DNA from: Chryseosolibacter sp039917935
GTDB taxonomy: Bacteria > Bacteroidota > Bacteroidia > Cytophagales > Cyclobacteriaceae
Reading direction: 5' to 3'
Length of the DNA stretch: 43,327 bases
NCBI GenBank assembly: GCA_039917935.1
Contig: JBDSIM010000292.1
Span: 1 to 43,327, forward strand
Part shown: positions 22,917 through 30,462 of the stretch, piece by piece
Numbering within the stretch: position 1 is the stretch's first letter
Layout: the number at the start of each line of letters is the position of its first letter
The notes under the pieces: model-generated
Database searches by the model: none
What the model was told of the DNA's origin: nothing
The model's input: the letters and a program-made list of their open reading frames with translations, nothing else
Translations under genes and position numbers: made by a program

Positions 22917-22959
22917 GTGACTTTTGTTACTGACGAGAAGAAACAGACAACTAACTTTA
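22917..22959 (+). promoter_or_regulatory. Sulfur-regulon operator 9 plus promoter, for DUF2892-rhodanese-OsmC-trx
   Basis: Operator GTGACTTTTGTTAC at 22917-22930. The -7 TAACTTTA ends at 22959, 35.5 nt from the centre. ATG at 22976. Confidence 0.68.
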
Positions 22960-22975
22960 TTTAAAATAAAAAGAT

Positions 22976-23188
22976 ATGAAGAAAAACATGGGCTCTGCTG
23001 ACCGTATTATCCGGGTGATAATCGCAGCGATTATTGTGGCACTCTATTACACAGGGGTAATTAGCGGAACATTGGGAATAGTTCTGATTATATTCGCTGC
23101 CGTTTTTGTTCTGACGGGTTTAGTTAGCGTTTGTCCTTTGTATTTACCCTTTGGACTAAGTACCCTGCGCAAGAAGATTGCAGTTTAA
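22976..23188 (+). CDS. DUF2892 (YgaP-type) small membrane protein
   Basis: The 70-residue protein is the DUF2892 unit itself: MGSADRIIRVIIAAIIVALYY, a second helix from GTLGIVLIIFAAVFVLTGLV, then the conserved CPLYLPFGLST. In E. coli the same unit forms the membrane anchor of the YgaP rhodanese. Here it stands separate and a rhodanese follows 34 bp later, so the pair is a split YgaP. It is first in the operon under operator 9. Confidence 0.92.
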   Translation: MKKNMGSADRIIRVIIAAIIVALYYTGVISGTLGIVLIIFAAVFVLTGLVSVCPLYLPFGLSTLRKKIAV

Positions 23189-23222
23189 AATTAAGATTGG
23201 AATTTTTAATTAATGGATTATC

Positions 23223-23537
23223 ATGATTGAAACACTAAAGAAAATGTTTGGAATCGGTCCTCCTGTAAATTATGCCACGCTCGTTAAGCAAGGAGCTGTC
23301 ATTCTGGATGTACGGACAAAAGGTGAATACACAGGAGGACACATAAAAGGGTCGATCAATATTTCAGTTGATCAGCTTAAGAACCATCTGAATCGCCTGC
23401 CTGATAAAAACAAAACCATCATCACCTGTTGTGCGTCCGGAATGAGAAGTGCTTCCGCAAAAAGTATTTTAAAATCGTGCGGATATGGAAATGTTCACAA
23501 TGGAGGAAGCTGGGCAAGCTTACAACATAAACTATAA
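23223..23537 (+). CDS. Small rhodanese (YgaP-partner type)
   Basis: The 104-residue protein has ILDVRTKGEYTGGHIKGSIN and the loop TCCASGMRS. Cys70 is the loop cysteine; Cys69 beside it gives an unusual vicinal pair that could form a disulfide or pass on sulfur. It lacks a signal peptide. The gene follows the DUF2892 membrane protein and is only 5 bp before osmC, so all are co-transcribed. Confidence 0.93.
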   Translation: MIETLKKMFGIGPPVNYATLVKQGAVILDVRTKGEYTGGHIKGSINISVDQLKNHLNRLPDKNKTIITCCASGMRSASAKSILKSCGYGNVHNGGSWASLQHKL

Positions 23538-23542
23538 ACATC

Positions 23543-24007
23543 ATGGAACCTCACATTTATAACGTTGACATCGCCTGGAGCAAAGATCGCAAAGGCATGA
23601 TGTGTTCACCGGAGTTGAACGGAGCAACAAACGCAGGCGGCTGTATTGAAGTTGCTACACCTCCTGAATTTCCGAAAGGGATTCCAGGAATCTGGTCGCC
23701 AGAGCATTTGTTCACGGCTTCGGTGAGCAGTTGTTTAATGACTACCTTTCTCGCCATTGCTGAAAATTCAAAACTTGATTTCGTTTCCTTCAAGTGCAAT
23801 TCGAAAGGAAAACTCGAACAAGTTGAAGGGAAATTTATGATGACAGAAGTTCTATTAGAGCCTGTTGTTGTTATTAAGGATGAAATCGATAGGGAACGAG
23901 CGATGAAGGTCTTGCAAAAATCAGAGGTAAATTGCCTGATCTCGAACTCTGTGAAGTCCAAAGTTGTTATGAATGCAGTAGTACAAGTAGAAACTGTTAC
24001 AGTATAA
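23543..24007 (+). CDS. OsmC-family peroxide/persulfide protein
   Basis: The 154-residue protein has the two family cysteines: SVSSCLMTTFLAIAE and EVNCLISNSVKS. OsmC and Ohr proteins reduce organic hydroperoxides, and some Bacteroidota members sit in rhodanese operons and may act on persulfides; the sequence alone does not decide this. It is flanked within 5 bp by a rhodanese and a thioredoxin, which would supply sulfur and electrons. Confidence 0.9.
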   Translation: MEPHIYNVDIAWSKDRKGMMCSPELNGATNAGGCIEVATPPEFPKGIPGIWSPEHLFTASVSSCLMTTFLAIAENSKLDFVSFKCNSKGKLEQVEGKFMMTEVLLEPVVVIKDEIDRERAMKVLQKSEVNCLISNSVKSKVVMNAVVQVETVTV

Positions 24008-24011
24008 ATTT

Positions 24012-24314
24012 ATGGCACACACATCTTTCGCAGAACTGATCCAGAGTGACAAGCCTACCTTTGTTGATTTTTCAGCTGAGTGGTGCGGACCATGTAAAAT
24101 GATGGCTCCTATTCTGGAAGATTTGAAATCCAAAATAGGTGACAAAGCTCGAATTATTAAAATCGATATTGACAAAAATCCACGAGCGGCTTCTGCCTAT
24201 CGTGTGCAAAGTGTTCCTACTCTAATGCTTTTTAAAAACGGTAATGTCGTTTGGAGGCAATCAGGAGTAGTGCCAACTGAATCGTTGAAGCGTGTGATTG
24301 AACAACATGCTTAA
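24012..24314 (+). CDS. trxA: Thioredoxin, second copy
   Basis: The 100-residue thioredoxin has WCGPC (Cys25, Cys28) and the cis-proline QSVPT. It is very similar to 9932-10255 (shared DFSAEWCGPCKMM, KNPxxxxAYR/Q and WRQSGVV), so the island contains a duplicated thioredoxin subtype. It starts 4 bp after osmC and ends the operon under operator 9. The downstream bestrophin remnant begins at the last base of its stop. Confidence 0.95.
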   Translation: MAHTSFAELIQSDKPTFVDFSAEWCGPCKMMAPILEDLKSKIGDKARIIKIDIDKNPRAASAYRVQSVPTLMLFKNGNVVWRQSGVVPTESLKRVIEQHA

Positions 24315-24794
24315 TGAGAGAATTAAAATCAATTGTTTACGCATATTTCCAATCACCGTCTAACGTAGTCGTGGATGAGGATTTAAATATTTCAGCTATC
24401 GCTAAAGACTTAATTGATTTAACGTGCTGTTACATCAGCCAGTTAAAAAATGAAATGCAAATATTGAAAAAAGCGACTTGATGCAACTCATCAATCAATT
24501 CTATGATATTCAAGGGAGGGCAGAACGAATCAACAATACGTCTTTCTTAAAAAAAATATATAGTGCATTTACACGACAGTAGTGATAATTTATGTATTAC
24601 TGATTCCCTTTACTATTGGTGATATTGAAATAGGAGGAGAGGAAAGTCATCTGGAATTGCTTGTAATACCTCTGCTGGCTATTGTCAGTACGCTCTTTTT
24701 AACGATCAATAAATTAGCTAATTTATATGGGGATCCTCTGGAGGAGAATAAAACCTCAGTGCCAATTGATCATAGTGAATTGTCAAGAGGTTAA
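24314..24794 (+). pseudogene. Decayed bestrophin-family channel gene
   Basis: Three short frames read in order as one bestrophin C-terminal half: ..ISQLKNEMQILKK, then DLMQLINQFYDIQGRAERIN and NTSFLKKIYSAF, then IIYVLLIPFTIGDIEI, LLVIPLLAIVSTLFLTINKL and ANLYGDPLEENKTSVP. The Y-D-x-QGR-x-ERI-x-NT and NxYGDP blocks are typical of Bacteroidota bestrophin-like anion channels. The first shift is one A short in a six-A run (about 24468-24473); the second lies near 24578. The N-terminal half of the family is missing, so the gene is broken in several ways. Confidence 0.68.
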
Positions 24795-24806
24795 AGCGAA
24801 ATTTTC

Positions 24807-25913
24807 ATGAAAGACATCGGGTCGCTACAGAAACATCTGAAAAATACTTTTTTGCTTTCACTGATTTTATCCAGCGCTTGTCAATCTAAGAAGAACATAG
24901 TAAGCCCAGTGGTGCAAACCATCACACAATCTGTTTATGCTTCAGGAGTTATCGTAAGTAACAATCAATACCAGGTTTTTGCAACAGTAAGCGGTATTGT
25001 CGATGAAGTATTCGCAGACGAAGGAGCAGCGGTAGAAATTGGTTCGCCTGTCCTATTCATTGTGAATGATGCTCAACAATTGCTGTCCGACAATGCTAAA
25101 TTATCAGCTGAATTCAATGCCTTGAAATTCAATCGCGGAAAATTAGATGAAGCCAGTTTGCTCGTTGATTTGACGAAAAGTCAATTGGAAAATGATGCAT
25201 CCATGCTTGAAAGACAAAAAAAGCTATGGTCACAAAATATTGGATCCAAAGTAGAATTGGAGCAAAGAGAACTTGCCTTTGAAAATTCAAAAAAGAACTA
25301 TAAGTCTGCGAAGGAAAAGCTGGAAGAACTCGAACGGCAATTGGACTATGTTTCCAAACAATCCCAAAACAATCTGCTAATCAGCAATAAAAATACGGGC
25401 GACTATCTGGTAAAAAGTAAAGTAAAAGGCAAGGTTTATCAGATGAATCTTGCCAAGGGAGAAATGGTCACACCTCAAATTCCGATTGGTATCATTGGTG
25501 ATGATGAAAAATATCTCCTCGAAATGCAGATTGATGAATATGATATTGTGGCCATCAAATTGGGTATGCCCGTGTTGGTCGTATTGAATAGCTATAAGGA
25601 TTCTGTATTTAATGCCGTTGTGACCAAGATCAATCCCATCATGAATGTGCAAAGTAAAACCTTTACCATAGAAGCGGAATTTGTACGACCACCGAGCGTA
25701 CTGTATCCGAATATTTCCTTTGAAGCCAATGTGGTAATTAGCACAAAAAAAAACGCGCTACTCATACCGAGGAATTATCTGCTAAACGATTCCATCGTAG
25801 TGAATAAATCCAAGAAGCGACTGATTGTTAAAACTGGTTTGAAGGATTACCAAATGGTTGAAATTCTATCAGGCATAGATGCGAATGAAGAACTCATTCC
25901 CCCTGAGAAATGA
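24807..25913 (+). CDS. MacA/HlyD-type periplasmic adaptor lipoprotein of an ABC efflux system
   Basis: The 368-residue product has a lipoprotein signal (LILSSAC, Cys25) and the membrane-fusion layout: a lipoyl-like half (YQVFATVSGIVDEVFADEG), a long coiled-coil hairpin (about 110-190), the second lipoyl half (YLVKSKVKGKVYQMNLAKGE), and beta-barrel domains. It would join an inner-membrane pump to an outer-membrane channel. It overlaps the next gene by 4 nt (ATGA), a strong sign of a joint operon with the FtsX-type permease and ATPase. No TolC-like gene is in the window. Confidence 0.88.
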   Translation: MKDIGSLQKHLKNTFLLSLILSSACQSKKNIVSPVVQTITQSVYASGVIVSNNQYQVFATVSGIVDEVFADEGAAVEIGSPVLFIVNDAQQLLSDNAKLSAEFNALKFNRGKLDEASLLVDLTKSQLENDASMLERQKKLWSQNIGSKVELEQRELAFENSKKNYKSAKEKLEELERQLDYVSKQSQNNLLISNKNTGDYLVKSKVKGKVYQMNLAKGEMVTPQIPIGIIGDDEKYLLEMQIDEYDIVAIKLGMPVLVVLNSYKDSVFNAVVTKINPIMNVQSKTFTIEAEFVRPPSVLYPNISFEANVVISTKKNALLIPRNYLLNDSIVVNKSKKRLIVKTGLKDYQMVEILSGIDANEELIPPEK

Positions 25914-27169
25914 AAATCAAACTCATTGCACGGATTTCAGTGGCTTTGCTCAAGGCAAGACTAAAGCAAACAATGGTTGCTGCCTTTGGCGTCACCTTCA
26001 GCATTACCATGTTCATCACTCTACTCAGTTTTATGGCGGGGTTGAACGACTTGCTCGATAATTTGATCTTAAACCGCACGCCCCATATAAGACTTTATAA
26101 TGAAATCTTACCTTCCACTATTCAACCCATAGCCAGATCGACTGAATACACTGGAGCCTACCATTTTGTAAAACATGTTAAGCCCAAAAATGAGCTGCTA
26201 GAGATTCGGAATAGTCAAGCCATTATCAAAGCATTGAAAAATGATCTGAATGTTCGAGGTGTTGCACCAAAAACTACAGTCCCCATTTTTTACAATGTAG
26301 GTGCTATTAATTTAACGGGTGTCATCAACGGCATTGATGTAGATGCAGAAAACAGGCTCTTCACGTTTCAGGATTATGTAGTGGAAGGCAAAACCATTGA
26401 TTTAAAAAACACACCCAACAGCATCGTACTGGGCATAGGATCCGCAAGAAAAATGCTTGTGCAGATTGGAGACAACATTCAGATAACAACCAGCGATGGC
26501 ATCCGATTCCCTTTGAAAGTGGTTGGTTTTTTTCAATCCGGGATAGAAGAGTTGGACAAAGTTCAAAGCTATGCCACACTCGCCACGACTCAAAAAATAC
26601 TCGGGAAACCAGCAAGCTATGTCACTGATATTCAGATCAAATTATTTGACATGACCTTGGCTCCAGTGCTTGCAAAAATGTTCAACACGCTCTTCGAAGT
26701 AGAGGCGATTGATATTCAAACGGCCAATGCTCAATTTGAAACCGGCAGTTCAGTGCGCACCCTGATTTCTTATGCGGTGGGTATCACATTACTTATTGTT
26801 GCCGGATTCGGGATTTATAATATCCTGAACATGATGATCTACGAAAAAATGGATTCCATTGCCATTCTGAAAGCAACAGGTTTTTCCGGCAAAGATGTCA
26901 ATGCCATATTCATCACCATTGCCTTGACCATTGGTATTGTTGGTGGTGCGCTTGGGCTGATCTTTGGATTAGGGCTCTCCGCTTTGATTGGTGAAATCCC
27001 TTTCAATACCGCTTCCTTGCCAACCGTGAAAACGTATCCTATCAACTACAATCCAAAATTCTATTTGATTGGGGCTGTATTTTCCATCATCACTACCTAT
27101 CTGGCGGGGTACTTCCCTTCCAAAAAAGCAAGCAGAATAGATCCGGTAGATATCATCAGGGGAAAATAG
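25910..27169 (+). CDS. MacB/LolCE-type ABC permease (FtsX domain)
   Basis: The 419-residue product has one N-terminal helix (about 22-42), a large periplasmic domain (about 45-275), then three C-terminal helices: LISYAVGITLLIVAGFGIYN, FITIALTIGIVGGALGLIFG and FYLIGAVFSIITTYLAGY. The MIYEKMDSIAILKATG passage is the FtsX coupling region. It ends in PVDIIRGK, typical for MacB/LolC. It would move a substrate from the periplasm, powered by the ATPase 3 bp downstream. Cargo is unknown. Confidence 0.9.
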   Translation: MKIKLIARISVALLKARLKQTMVAAFGVTFSITMFITLLSFMAGLNDLLDNLILNRTPHIRLYNEILPSTIQPIARSTEYTGAYHFVKHVKPKNELLEIRNSQAIIKALKNDLNVRGVAPKTTVPIFYNVGAINLTGVINGIDVDAENRLFTFQDYVVEGKTIDLKNTPNSIVLGIGSARKMLVQIGDNIQITTSDGIRFPLKVVGFFQSGIEELDKVQSYATLATTQKILGKPASYVTDIQIKLFDMTLAPVLAKMFNTLFEVEAIDIQTANAQFETGSSVRTLISYAVGITLLIVAGFGIYNILNMMIYEKMDSIAILKATGFSGKDVNAIFITIALTIGIVGGALGLIFGLGLSALIGEIPFNTASLPTVKTYPINYNPKFYLIGAVFSIITTYLAGYFPSKKASRIDPVDIIRGK

Positions 27170-27172
27170 GTA

Positions 27173-27880
27173 ATGGAAGACAAAGTAATAGAAGCCATAA
27201 GCATTAGTAAATCATTTCATGATCCCATCACTGTGAAGGTGCTCACCGAAGTGAGTTTTTCTATTCATAAAGGCGAGTTTGTTTCTATTGTGGGCAAGTC
27301 GGGTTGTGGCAAATCAACATTGCTTTACATTTTATCTACTATGGATACGAGCTATGAAGGAGATCTGTTGCTGGATGGCATCAACATGAAGAATAAGAAG
27401 GACGTAGAACTTGCTAAAGTGCGAAATGAAAAAATCGGTTTTGTATTTCAGTTTCATTACCTGCTCAATGAATTCAACAACCTGCAAAATGTTATGCTGC
27501 CGGGACTCAAATTCGGAAACCTCACCTCAAAAGAAGTAGAACACTATGCCTATGAGAAACTAAAAATACTGGGGATAGAAAGGGAGGCACTGAAGTACCC
27601 TAATCAATTGAGTGGTGGTGAAAAACAGCGAGTAGCTATCGCCAGAGCGTTGATTAATGAACCCCTGATTATCATGGGAGATGAACCTACTGGTAACCTG
27701 GACAAAAAGAACAGCGATGTAGTGCTCAATATTTTCAAAGAGCTGGCAGAAGAATACCACCAGTCGTTATTAATTGTCACCCACGATCTGGATTTTGCAG
27801 CTAACACCCAAAGAACCATCACCATGGAAGATGGAAAAATAATCAACATCGGTTTACTACAAAATGAAGTGACTAAATGA
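27173..27880 (+). CDS. LolD/MacB-type ABC ATPase
   Basis: The 235-residue ATPase has Walker A GKSGCGKST, the LolD-type Q-loop VFQFHYLLNEFNNLQNVMLP, signature LSGGEKQR, Walker B LIIMGDEPTG and H-loop IVTHD. It belongs with the adaptor and permease before it. It overlaps the next, decayed gene by 4 nt. Confidence 0.95.
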   Translation: MEDKVIEAISISKSFHDPITVKVLTEVSFSIHKGEFVSIVGKSGCGKSTLLYILSTMDTSYEGDLLLDGINMKNKKDVELAKVRNEKIGFVFQFHYLLNEFNNLQNVMLPGLKFGNLTSKEVEHYAYEKLKILGIEREALKYPNQLSGGEKQRVAIARALINEPLIIMGDEPTGNLDKKNSDVVLNIFKELAEEYHQSLLIVTHDLDFAANTQRTITMEDGKIINIGLLQNEVTK

Positions 27881-28350
27881 AACACCAAAAACTTATGATT
27901 ACCACTTTATCTATTGCTGTTCTGATTTTGACAATTTTCATTATTGGAAAAATAAATGTGTCCATAAAATTTAGCAAACAAGTAAAAGAACTTTTTGCTG
28001 AGTCGAAAAGTATACCTGACCAGCGATTTCACAAAGACCAATTAGATGGTTTGCCAGAGCCTGTTCAACGATATTTCAATCATATCTTAAAAGACGAGCA
28101 ACCCTACATCAGTTATGCAGAATTAAACACGAAGGACAATTTAAAGCAAACCTTGATAAGGGTTGGATGAACATAACAGGAGAACAATACGCAACAACCG
28201 AAAGACCAAACTTTATTTGGAAAGGTAATACAACGATGTTTGTAGCAAGCGATATGTACATTTCAAACCAAGGCAGACTGATTGTAACACTTTTTCCATC
28301 TATAATATTGTCGATGCAAAAGGAAAATATCTACCAAAAAGCTATTTGAA
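27877..28350 (+). pseudogene. Decayed DUF6544-like gene
   Basis: ATG 27877 opens a membrane helix and then LPEPVQRYFNHILKDEQPYI. One A missing in a run (about 28125) shifts frame into GQFKANLDKGWMNITGEQY, then FIWKGNTTMFVASDMYI. A second single-base loss in the T-run at 28290 shifts to SIYNIVDAKGKYLPKSYL. Homology then stops where the opposite gene begins. The restored text fits the DUF6544 pattern as I remember it. The gene is truncated at about half its usual length. It is coupled to the ABC ATPase (ATGA overlap), so it was the last gene of that operon. Confidence 0.62.
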
Positions 28351-28774
28351 TTGTAATAATTCCTGTTGCTTTTGTAGGAAAAATGTTTACTTTCCAATTA
28401 CCCGACTGGGGATGCTTCAATGATTTACTAATTTTTCCGTTTACTCGTTCTGATTTTTCTCCATTAAGTTGTGTTCCCACTGAAAAGGTTCCTTGCTTAT
28501 TACCTTTCGGATCATATACTTCGATTTTAAGGTTACCAGTAATAACTTTACTGTTAATGATTAATTCAAACCTGTCAACATCGTCTTCAATTTTTAGAAT
28601 CACTTCTTCAGATTTGGAATCCTTGTCCAGTGTAATCTCTCTCTGTAATGTTACCCTGGTATCCGACCTTACGGTGGAGGTATCAACAGAAACATTTCTT
28701 TCTTGCTTTTGGCCCCATACGGCAAATGAAATTAAGAAAATACAAAAAGTTAAACGCGCAGCTCTATTTTTCAT
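28331..28774 (-). CDS. Secreted protein of unknown function
   Basis: The protein of about 147 residues has a signal peptide (RLTFCIFLISFAVWGQ). The mature part looks like a small beta-sandwich: REITLDKDSKSEEVILKIEDD, FELIINSKVITGNLKIEVYD, SGNWKVNIFPTKATGIITIQ. I do not recognise a named family. Such proteins in Bacteroidota often bind to surface partners, but nothing proves it here. The start is ATG 28774 (or 28780). Its 3' end overlaps the decayed gene 27877-28350. Confidence 0.6.
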   Translation of the reverse strand: MKNRAARLTFCIFLISFAVWGQKQERNVSVDTSTVRSDTRVTLQREITLDKDSKSEEVILKIEDDVDRFELIINSKVITGNLKIEVYDPKGNKQGTFSVGTQLNGEKSERVNGKISKSLKHPQSGNWKVNIFPTKATGIITIQIAFW

Positions 28775-29493
28775 AATCATTACTTTAGAGTTAAAGAATT
28801 TTGAAGGCAAATGTGGGACTGTCTAAACACAACGTTAGTTATGATGAATAAAGTACTATGATCGGATGAAAAAGGTCTGAAATTCGATTTTCCACCGCAT
28901 TGTTTTCTTGGTTAGTGTTCTAAAAATATCTGGCACCTTATTGGTCGTCTTGCCGGACGTTTGCCCTTCGGATTCATTTTTTAAAAAACCATAGGTAAAA
29001 GCCAACCACTTGGACAAGATGTTGACATTGATAAGTGCGTTTATAAAAAGGAACTATGCTTCAGAGGACCACATGCAGTTAATAATGAACATCATACTAC
29101 ATAGTTTTCCGGAACATTTTTTTTCGCTTTTTTAAAGAGCTCTTAGAGGTCAATAAGGATATCAAATTAATGGAGTGCCTTTTTTTTCAAAGGGGCGGCT
29201 CATATTCCGGAAGCCGGGTGCCGGTTATTGATAGGGAAATAAATTTTACAAAGGCGCAAATTTGATGCGATCCGGTCTTTGCCTAACCCACTGGACTACA
29301 CTGCGCACATCAACTTCTTCGAGCGCAGAATTCAGGGTTTGCAGAATACAAGAGCAAATGAATTGAAGAAAGATTTTATTGGTTGGCGAAATTGACGAGT
29401 ATGTATCCAATCCAGGTTCAAGGACAGAACCTTCGGGGACGAATTCATACCCCTTTTTGCAGATTCGAGACGAATACTTAAAATGAAATTTTG

Positions 29494-29571
29494 CTTGTAA
29501 CTAACTGATGAAGAGAGTGTAGCGCCTCCAGTGTCTGGATCAAAGGGTTTGAAATCTTGTCACGCAGGCTC
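29494..29571 (+). pseudogene. tRNA-like remnant
   Basis: TGTAACTAACTGATGAAGAG, later GGGTTTGAAATC and GCAGGCTCA resemble a D-arm, T-arm and acceptor end, but the anticodon arm does not fold into a standard stem-loop. A similar sequence lies at 38470-38600. Confidence 0.4.
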
Positions 29572-29579
29572 AGGTGCTA

Positions 29580-29617
29580 GATCCTGATGTCCAACGGACG
29601 TCAGGATCATTTTTTTA
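29580..29617 (+). terminator. Strong rho-independent terminator
   Basis: GATCCTGATGTCC / GGACGTCAGGATC (13 bp, one G-T pair) with a 3-nt loop, then a T-run to 29617. It directly follows the tRNA-like remnant. Confidence 0.9.
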
Positions 29618-29676
29618 TAGCACTCGATGAGCACGGGGATCACGAGGGGTGGTGCGGCGTGCACGCGGGGACGAGT

Positions 29677-29738
29677 AATCCCTGCAGGCTCACAACTGAA
29701 TCAAAAGCAGTTACGTCAACGTGACACCTTTTTTTATT
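29677..29738 (+). repeat. Duplicate of the tRNA-Arg 3' end and its terminator, decayed
   Basis: AATCCCTGCAGGCTCAC (29677-29693) is identical to 7549-7565 of tRNA-Arg. The next 45 bp still resemble the tRNA terminator region (ATCA..GCAGTTACG.., CACC then a T-run). This is either an attachment-site duplication bounding an island or a decayed second tRNA gene. Confidence 0.7.
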
Positions 29739-30035
29739 TACATGGTTAACACAACTTGGATTTTTTGTGCGGTTCCCGCCGTTGGCATTGTAGCAAATCC
29801 TTAGGGAAGCCGTAGACGTTGACTATTTATTCGATTTGAAATGTGATTTATGAGGTAATGTCTTACTAGGGCAATTACCGTAGACGGAAGACTTAAGACC
29901 GATTATAGATACTTATCGGTATTATGTAAGGAAATAACCGATCGAAAATCCAAGGCGTTATCGTAAGGATCGCAGATTTTCGCCCGCCGGAAAATGTTAG
30001 TTAAATTAGCTCAATTCTAAGCATTCTAAAATTTA

Positions 30036-30368
30036 ATGTTTTATTTTGCTCCTCTAAATCAGCTTGTTGGCGATCTTTACACGATCGGCATGGTTATTAT
30101 CGTTAAAGTCTCGGTTCGGAAAACAAGGTCGCAATCAATGACTGGATTGATTGGTGTATATTCGAAAATTGATGGCATTGAAAAATTGATTTATCTCAAA
30201 AAACACAAAATTACGACACCTCAAAACACAATCAGCATAGCGGTAAATGCTATTCCATCGCGTGCCGGAATTGATCCGTTGCATAAACTCATTGGCAGGC
30301 ATTCCGATGATAACACCAGGGTTGTCAGAAAAGCTGTTGTGAAATCGAGCGGAATTCGGTGGCAGTAA
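30036..30368 (+). CDS. Hypothetical protein, doubtful
   Basis: A 110-codon frame with a strongly basic product and no family I recognise. No promoter stands out. It lies in a remnant-rich stretch, and may be a chance frame or a fragment. Confidence 0.25.
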   Translation: MFYFAPLNQLVGDLYTIGMVIIVKVSVRKTRSQSMTGLIGVYSKIDGIEKLIYLKKHKITTPQNTISIAVNAIPSRAGIDPLHKLIGRHSDDNTRVVRKAVVKSSGIRWQ

Positions 30369-30462
30369 GACTGATAATTTTCACGCTTCTGTCAGGTGAA
30401 TGTTTTTTAACAGTTGTCACGGCTTACGGGATTCTTGAAATGAAGACGGCTTACTAAACAAG

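Larger units (their letters stand above)
28811..30035. other. Gene-poor stretch with remnants
   Basis: No intact gene is seen over about 1.2 kb. A short open stretch near 29298-29396 (DYTAHINFFERRIQGL) has no start and no family I know. Tandem tRNA-like remnants and a strong terminator lie at about 29494-29740. Two small inverted repeats follow: ACCGAT..ATCGGT (about 29908-29930) and CGAAAATC..GATTTTCG (about 29943-29980). Confidence 0.5.

Noticed and set aside
7491..29740. Integrase or relaxase inside the proposed island
   Set aside because: No tyrosine or serine recombinase motif was seen in any frame I read; the island claim rests only on the tRNA-end repeat.
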